64,000 bases of DNA from NCBI GenBank assembly GCA_016800925.1, contig JABCPU010000188.1, positions 61,913-125,912 of the forward strand, given 5' to 3'. Below the pieces are notes generated by a model. That model was not told the origin of the DNA. It made no database searches and saw only the letters and a list, made by a program, of their open reading frames with translations. Source of the DNA: Suillus spraguei (lineage: Eukaryota > Basidiomycota > Agaricomycetes > Boletales > Suillaceae). This document shows, piece after piece, positions 59,181 through 64,000 of the stretch. How positions within the stretch are numbered: the first letter of the stretch is position 1; the number at the start of each line of letters is the position of its first letter. The position numbers were made by a program, and so were the translations under genes.

Positions 59181-61153
59181 GTCAGGCCTGACCACGGCCC
59201 GGCTTGTAGGGATCGGCACGGGTAAACCCGCGGGTGTCGCTGGGTACACCAAATCACTTAACGGGACCCGCATCCTCTAATTTTGCGCGTAATCTTCAAC
59301 TTCATTCTGAACGTTGACAAAGCCTCTACAAGCCTCATGCACATGCTTCTTTGAGCAGCTGATCATGTAGTTCACTTTGCTTGATCTTCTTTGCAAGAAT
59401 ATGGTAGCGCCTGGAGCTTTCCTGAAGTCCCTTATCGGAGCACATGCTATTTAATTTCATCTGTCGGACTGTCCCATTTTCCAGATAAGAACTCACCAAC
59501 ATCTCAGGTCTCAAGTCAACCTCCTAAGAAACCAACCTTTTCGGAATGGCTTTGAAAAAACTCCTTCAAGTTGCAATCAGCGCAGTTTCTGTCAAAGCCG
59601 TATTCGCGCACCAGATACCTTTGGGCGACACTGTTGAACAGCCTGAGACGTGGTTGTCAAAATATGGTCCCCAGATTGACCAACCTTTCTCTGGACCATT
59701 AGCATTTTCTCACATGACTTATTCCCGCTGTCTGGAAGATGAATCTGCGCAGTTTGATATAGCAGTTCTCGGGATGCCTTTTGATACGGGTACATCCTAT
59801 CGCCCTGGTGCTCGCTTTGGACCCTATGCGATTCGTTCGGGCAGTAGAAGACAGAGGGAGGCTCGCGGTTATAGCTTGGCTTGGGGCAATAACCCGTACG
59901 AGCAAGGATCAAAGATAATTGACTGTGGTGACGTGCGCCTTTTCAATGATAAGTAATTGACATAAGGAACTAACGAGGGAAAAGGTTCCTGTCATTCCAT
60001 TCGACAATGTTCTTGCCATGGACCAAATGGAAGTCGCGTACTCCACTTTGTTAAATCGTCCTATTGCCTCCAGCCAGTCCGTTTGGGCGAAGGGTGCTCA
60101 ACTTGCAAAGGACGGACGTGAGCGCCCAAGGATCGTCAGGTTTGTCCGATTCAAACATATCTAAGCCACCACCTGATATCATTGAAAGCCTTGGAGGCGA
60201 TCACACAATCGTGCTCCCAATCCTTCGTGCTCTCAACAAGGTATATGGACCTGTTTCGGTTATTCACTTCGACGCGCACCTTGACACTTGGAATGGTTAT
60301 CCGGGAACGGTGACCGAGCAGTCGCGCATTACCCACGGAACCTTCTTTTATGTAGCCAACGAGGAAGGCTTGGTTTCGAACTCGAGCATCCATGCTGGTA
60401 TCCGATGCAAATTAGTGGTAAATGAGACCTTGGTTTTTATTATTATCTCCATTGAACACCTCTGGATTCAGGGACTGGGAGACATTGAAAATGATGAATC
60501 TGTTGGATTCCACTTCATTACGAGCGATGACATCGACGATCATGGGGTTCCCGCGATCATCAAGCGCATACGGGAGCGTGTTGGTGACACACCTGTCTAC
60601 TTGAGGTATGTCTTCTTTACATACAGCTTAGATTGTTGTTGAAGGGACAATAGTCTTGATATTGATGTTATTGGTATGTTGATGTCCGCGTTTGGTTTGC
60701 CCACTGTGTAACGTATCAAATAGATCCTGGTCTTGCACCTGCTAGTACGTCTTGCCACTAACATGGCTGAAACAAGGCTTGAATTTTTGAAATCTAGCGG
60801 GAACTCCAGAGGCAGGAGGCTGGACGAGTAGAGAGGTCAAACGAATCATACGTGGGCTGGCCGGATTGAACTTCGTGTAGGTATACCCAGCTATTATTGG
60901 CTTCCATGAGTCTTATTCCTTGTTTGCAACACAGTGGCGCCGACATAGTGGAAGTCGCTCCTATTTATGATCATGGCATGTTTGACATCAGCTGGCTGTT
61001 TGTGACCGGGACTAAAACATTCTTTTACAGCTGAAATCACAAGCACGGCGGCGGCCGACCTTGTCCACGACTTTCTATCGATGTTCATGTCTCAATCGCC
61101 TCCCACGCCACACGCACTTCCGGGTTCTTGGCCTCGAGATGAACTTTAATGGT
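59181..61153 (+). repeat. Segmental duplication, copy B
   Basis: Partner of 17609-21249. It contains an uninterrupted promoter region with a single TTTGCAAG at 59390-59397, and the intact agmatinase gene. Confidence 0.92.
59546..61149 (+). CDS. Secreted agmatinase/ureohydrolase-family enzyme, copy B
   Basis: There are nine exons: 59546-59932, 59985-60139, 60189-60417, 60472-60605, 60654-60673, 60724-60744, 60798-60876, 60935-60975 and 61031-61149. They keep one frame of 394 residues. The signal peptide is MALKKLLQVAISAVSVKAVFA. The binuclear manganese site of ureohydrolases is complete: GGDHT (residue about 183), FDAHLDTW (about 205), SLDIDVIDPG (about 302) and TGTPEAGGW. The reaction is probably hydrolysis of agmatine or a related guanidino compound to urea; the substrate is inferred. 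The C-terminus is PRDEL. The intron after 60975 starts GC instead of GT. A TATA-like CTATTTAATTTC lies about 90 nt upstream of the start. Copy A at 19643 is a recent duplicate. Confidence 0.9.
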
Positions 61154-61326
61154 CCTTCTTAATTTCCAAGCTAACTTTGTCTGTCACCACGTGCTAATCA
61201 GTACTGATAACACAAATACTTTCGGTTAGTATGTACCAGTACATAACATACGATACAAGATGTTTTAGGCCCCAGAGATCTATCCCCTCATAAGTTGGAG
61301 CTGAAAAATTGCAGGTACTATTGACG

Positions 61327-62961
61327 ATGAGATACCTTCCTCTTGCGCTACTTCCCGTTGTTTATGCGCAGCAACATGCCTTCGAAACCAAGCAGCCGGA
61401 GCCATGGACAGCAAAGTATGGCACACAGATAGACCTCAGCTACACAGGACCTCTGAGCTACTCTCACCTACCCTACACACGTTGCCTGGATGATTCGTCG
61501 ACAACCTTTGACATCGCTATTCTCGGCATGCCATTTGATACAGCGACTTCTTACAGACCAGGGGCACGTTTTGGACCATATGCAATTAGATCTGGCTCCA
61601 GACGTCAATCCCCTGGGGGTGGCTACACGTTGGACTGGATGATGAATCCGTACACCCGCGCAGAAGTGATTGACTGTGGGACGTAAGTTTTGGCCTGTTA
61701 TAAGTGTCTAAACGTATTGACAAAGGGTTTTTATAGGTCCCTATCAACCCCTATGACAACGCGTTAGCTGTTGATCAAATGGAAACTGCATATACCACAC
61801 TTTTGACACGACCCGTGAATGGGAGGGCTAGTGCGCGCACCGCAAAGCTTGCGCGTGATGGAGTGGAGCACCCTCGTATACTGACATTAGGTGAGCCCCG
61901 GACCATCTCGTTCGCGAATATGGAATTGATTATATACTGGTAGGCGGAGACCATACCATCGTGAGATAGCATGATGCCCTTGCATCTCCCTTATTTCATA
62001 TATCAAATGATTCCTAGGTGCTTCCAATTCTTCGATCTCTTCATCAGATTTATGGTCCTATATCTGTCATTCACTTCGATGCACATATTGACACCTGGCC
62101 GAGCTCGGGAGGCTTTACCAGGCAGTCCAGGGTCAACCATGGAACCTACTTCACATTCGCATTTGAAGAAGGACTTATGTCCAACACCAGTATTCATGCT
62201 GGGATCAGGAACAAATTGGAGGTCAGGACGTTCCTTGGGTCTCAAGTTAGCTCAAGCTGACGCACTTTTGAATGGACAGGGCCCTGAGTTGATCGAGCAT
62301 GACGAAGAAGTTGGCTTTGACCTTATCATGGCTGATGATATCGACGACCTTGGAATAGATGAGATTGTTAAGCATATCCGACAACGCGTCGGCAACTCTC
62401 CTGTTTACCTGAGGTCTGTCCCGAGTAGTGTGTTGCTGATCACAATATTGATGTCCATTGCCTACTGCCTCAGCTTTGACATTGATACCATTGGTCTGTA
62501 GATATTCCAATTGATCGCTAACATTGTGTACTGATTACTCTCTGATAGACCCTGGTCAGGCACCTGCGAGTGAGCGCCATATCATTAGGGTAGCTTTGAA
62601 GTTACTGATGTCTAGGTAGCTGGTACGCCAGAGCCTGCTGGATGGACCAGTCGAGAACCAAACGAATCCTTCGAGGTCTTGCTGGATTGAATTTTATGTA
62701 AGATTCTTTCCATCATTCACGGGCCTGTACAAACAGTTGACGACACATTTGTAGTGGGGCTGATATTGTCGAGGTTGCTCCAGCATACGATAATGGTAAG
62801 ATACATCTCCCGGATTTAAGAACAAGGGGGCTCAGTTCAATCTAGCCGATATCACTGCCATCCTTGCTGCTGGCATTGCAGACGATTTTCTCACCCTATT
62901 TGTCACCGACGAGCCGCCTAAACGGCAAGTAAAGCGGAGGACACTCGCCGATGAGCTCTAG
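61327..62961 (+). CDS. Secreted agmatinase/ureohydrolase-family enzyme, paralogue C
   Basis: The start MRYLPLALLPVVYAQQHAFE is a short signal peptide; a TTG 18 bases upstream is not needed. The order matches copy B: ILGMPFDTATSYRPGARFGP, VIDCGT, a [14 protein letters not shown] junction over an intron at about 61965-62018, FDAHIDTWPSSGGFTRQSR, GIRNKLE, DDIDDLGIDEIVKHIRQRVG, SFDIDTIDPGQAPA, GTPEPAGWTSRE, GADIVEVAPAYDNADIT. The metal ligands are complete. It ends RRTLADEL before TAG at 62959-62961. It diverges strongly from copy B, so the tandem pair is old. Its equivalent of the GC intron has a normal GT. Confidence 0.88.
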
Positions 62962-63133
62962 AACCCAGGATATGGCTTGCTGTCAGCATGCTAGGTTATT
63001 GTTTTAAGGCAAGCCATTTATTCGCAATAGAATACAAAGGGTATCGAAATATATGTCCAATCTGATACGGAAAAAAATATGCAGTAGATATATCAACTCC
63101 ATGAAATCCTCATGAAGGTGCTACACCATGTAT

Positions 63134-64000
63134 TCAGTTCTTCCACTGCACAGGCGTTCGCGATGGACCGTCCTCGTATGTCGGTGGGTTGTCATTGTAC
63201 ATCTGAGATGGAGGGGACATCACCACAGGGGAAGGCGGCCCCCTCGGGCCCTTTACACCACTCGTGTTCGCAGGTGCCACATATGCGCTAGTGTTCATTG
63301 GCGGCGGAGAACTCGACACATTAGTCACACCATGGTAATCAGAAGTATAGTATGGGTCTGACGCCTGTGGAGCGCCAGTAGCGTTGGCAGCATAACTTTG
63401 CGCGTGCTGTGGAGGTTGAGGGTTGTACGTAGTGGCATATGAAGCCGCAGCTATCGCACCCGAAGCATTGTATGAATCTGGGTTGAACGATGGCTGAGTT
63501 TGCTGTGGTTCCCAAGGGTTATACGTCGAATGTTGCTGTGGAGGGGTGCGCGCTATAATTATGTGAGAAATGAACAAGTACTACTAAGTTATTACTCACA
63601 GAAGCCACTTTCCACATGGCCATATGCCTGCGGGGAGTATGGGTCACTATAGTGAGCGCCAGAAGCGTTTTGCACTGGGGTGGTGATTGCAGCTCCGGGA
63701 CAGCATATGAATTGAGAGGCGACGTCGAGTGAGTTGTAGATGTTAGAGGATAAGTGCTGGAGGACGTAGTCTGAGTGAGGGTGCTACTCTTCCGACGTGG
63801 CGGCGCAGCATATGGAGAAGTGTTGTTATATTCGTCAATAGCGCGTGTACCGCGAGGAGCCTGCACATAACCTCCCCCAGCATAGGCATTTGGCTGATGG
63901 ACGACGACCATAGGACCCCATGCCAGCATTTCCGGCGGTGGAAACGCTTTTTGGTTATCTCGGTATGTACATTTCCTTCGTCCAAAAATACACCCATCAC
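63134..64000 (-). CDS. Cytoplasmic tail of a single-pass membrane protein (partial)
   Basis: The gene runs off the window end, so its N-terminus is missing. The first visible residues, CIFGRRKCTYRDNQKAFPPP, have the basic juxtamembrane look of the inner side of a membrane helix. Then follow a Gly/Tyr/Ser-rich tail (NAYAGGGYVQAPRGTRAIDE, RRKSSTLTQTTSS), an intron at about 63554-63600, SRTPPQQHSTYNPWEPQQTQ, Ala/Pro-rich sequence, and a C-terminus with NPPTYEDGP, a PPxY motif for WW domains of Rsp5-type ubiquitin ligases. The frame must change near 63690 (SYAVP to AAITTPVQNASGAHY) without a visible intron. Similar proteins carry an extracellular domain of unknown function. Confidence 0.6.

Noticed and set aside
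61309..61326. Upstream TTG start for the third agmatinase
   Set aside because: The ATG at 61327 directly begins a good signal peptide; TTG initiation is not needed.

Overview
The window is nuclear DNA of a filamentous basidiomycete, most likely an Agaricomycete (mushroom class). The reasons are short GT-AG introns of about 45-60 nt in nearly every gene, proteins typical of that class, and transposon families (KDZ with TET/JBP partners, Ty3 elements with chromodomains) that are expanded there. I cannot name the species.

Layout. (1) 0.4-17.4 kb is a compact block of single-copy genes: a CSC1/OSCA-type membrane channel (-), a small hypothetical protein (-), the Sec1/Munc18 protein SLY1 (+), a mitochondrial BAX-inhibitor-family protein (-), a TBL1/Sif2-like LisH-WD40 corepressor subunit (-), a DCAF11/LEC14B-like WD40 protein (+) and a ricin-B-type beta-trefoil protein (+). 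(2) 17.6-21.2 kb is the first copy of a roughly 2 kb segmental duplication. It carries a secreted agmatinase-family gene, here broken by a 1-nt deletion, and its promoter region is split by a 1,648-bp non-autonomous hAT-type element. (3) 21.3-59.1 kb is a nest of transposons: two Ty3/gypsy elements with target duplications (23.0-29.4 kb, heavily decayed and on the minus strand; 32.3-40.2 kb, recent and on the plus strand), at least eight solo or nested LTRs, pieces of a KDZ transposase, a TET/JBP-like dioxygenase pseudogene, three broken hypothetical genes of transposon-rich regions, and several long hairpins. (4) 59.2-63 kb holds the second, intact copy of the agmatinase gene, with a third, diverged paralogue next to it. 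(5) The end of the window is the cytoplasmic tail of a membrane protein (-).

Three observations link the regions. The 59 kb copy keeps the empty target site of the hAT element found in the 17.6 kb copy. The two LTRs of the young Ty3 element differ by nine substitutions, and every one is a CpG transition; all five of the in-frame stops that interrupt its otherwise readable gag and pol frames are TGA, as expected from CGA to TGA decay. A TET/JBP (5-methylcytosine oxidase family) gene lies in the same nest, but it is dead. The most unusual item is a spliced gene on the antisense strand of the young Ty3 element, between pol and the 3' LTR. Removing its introns joins a coiled coil to two C-x2-C-x6-C half-clusters.
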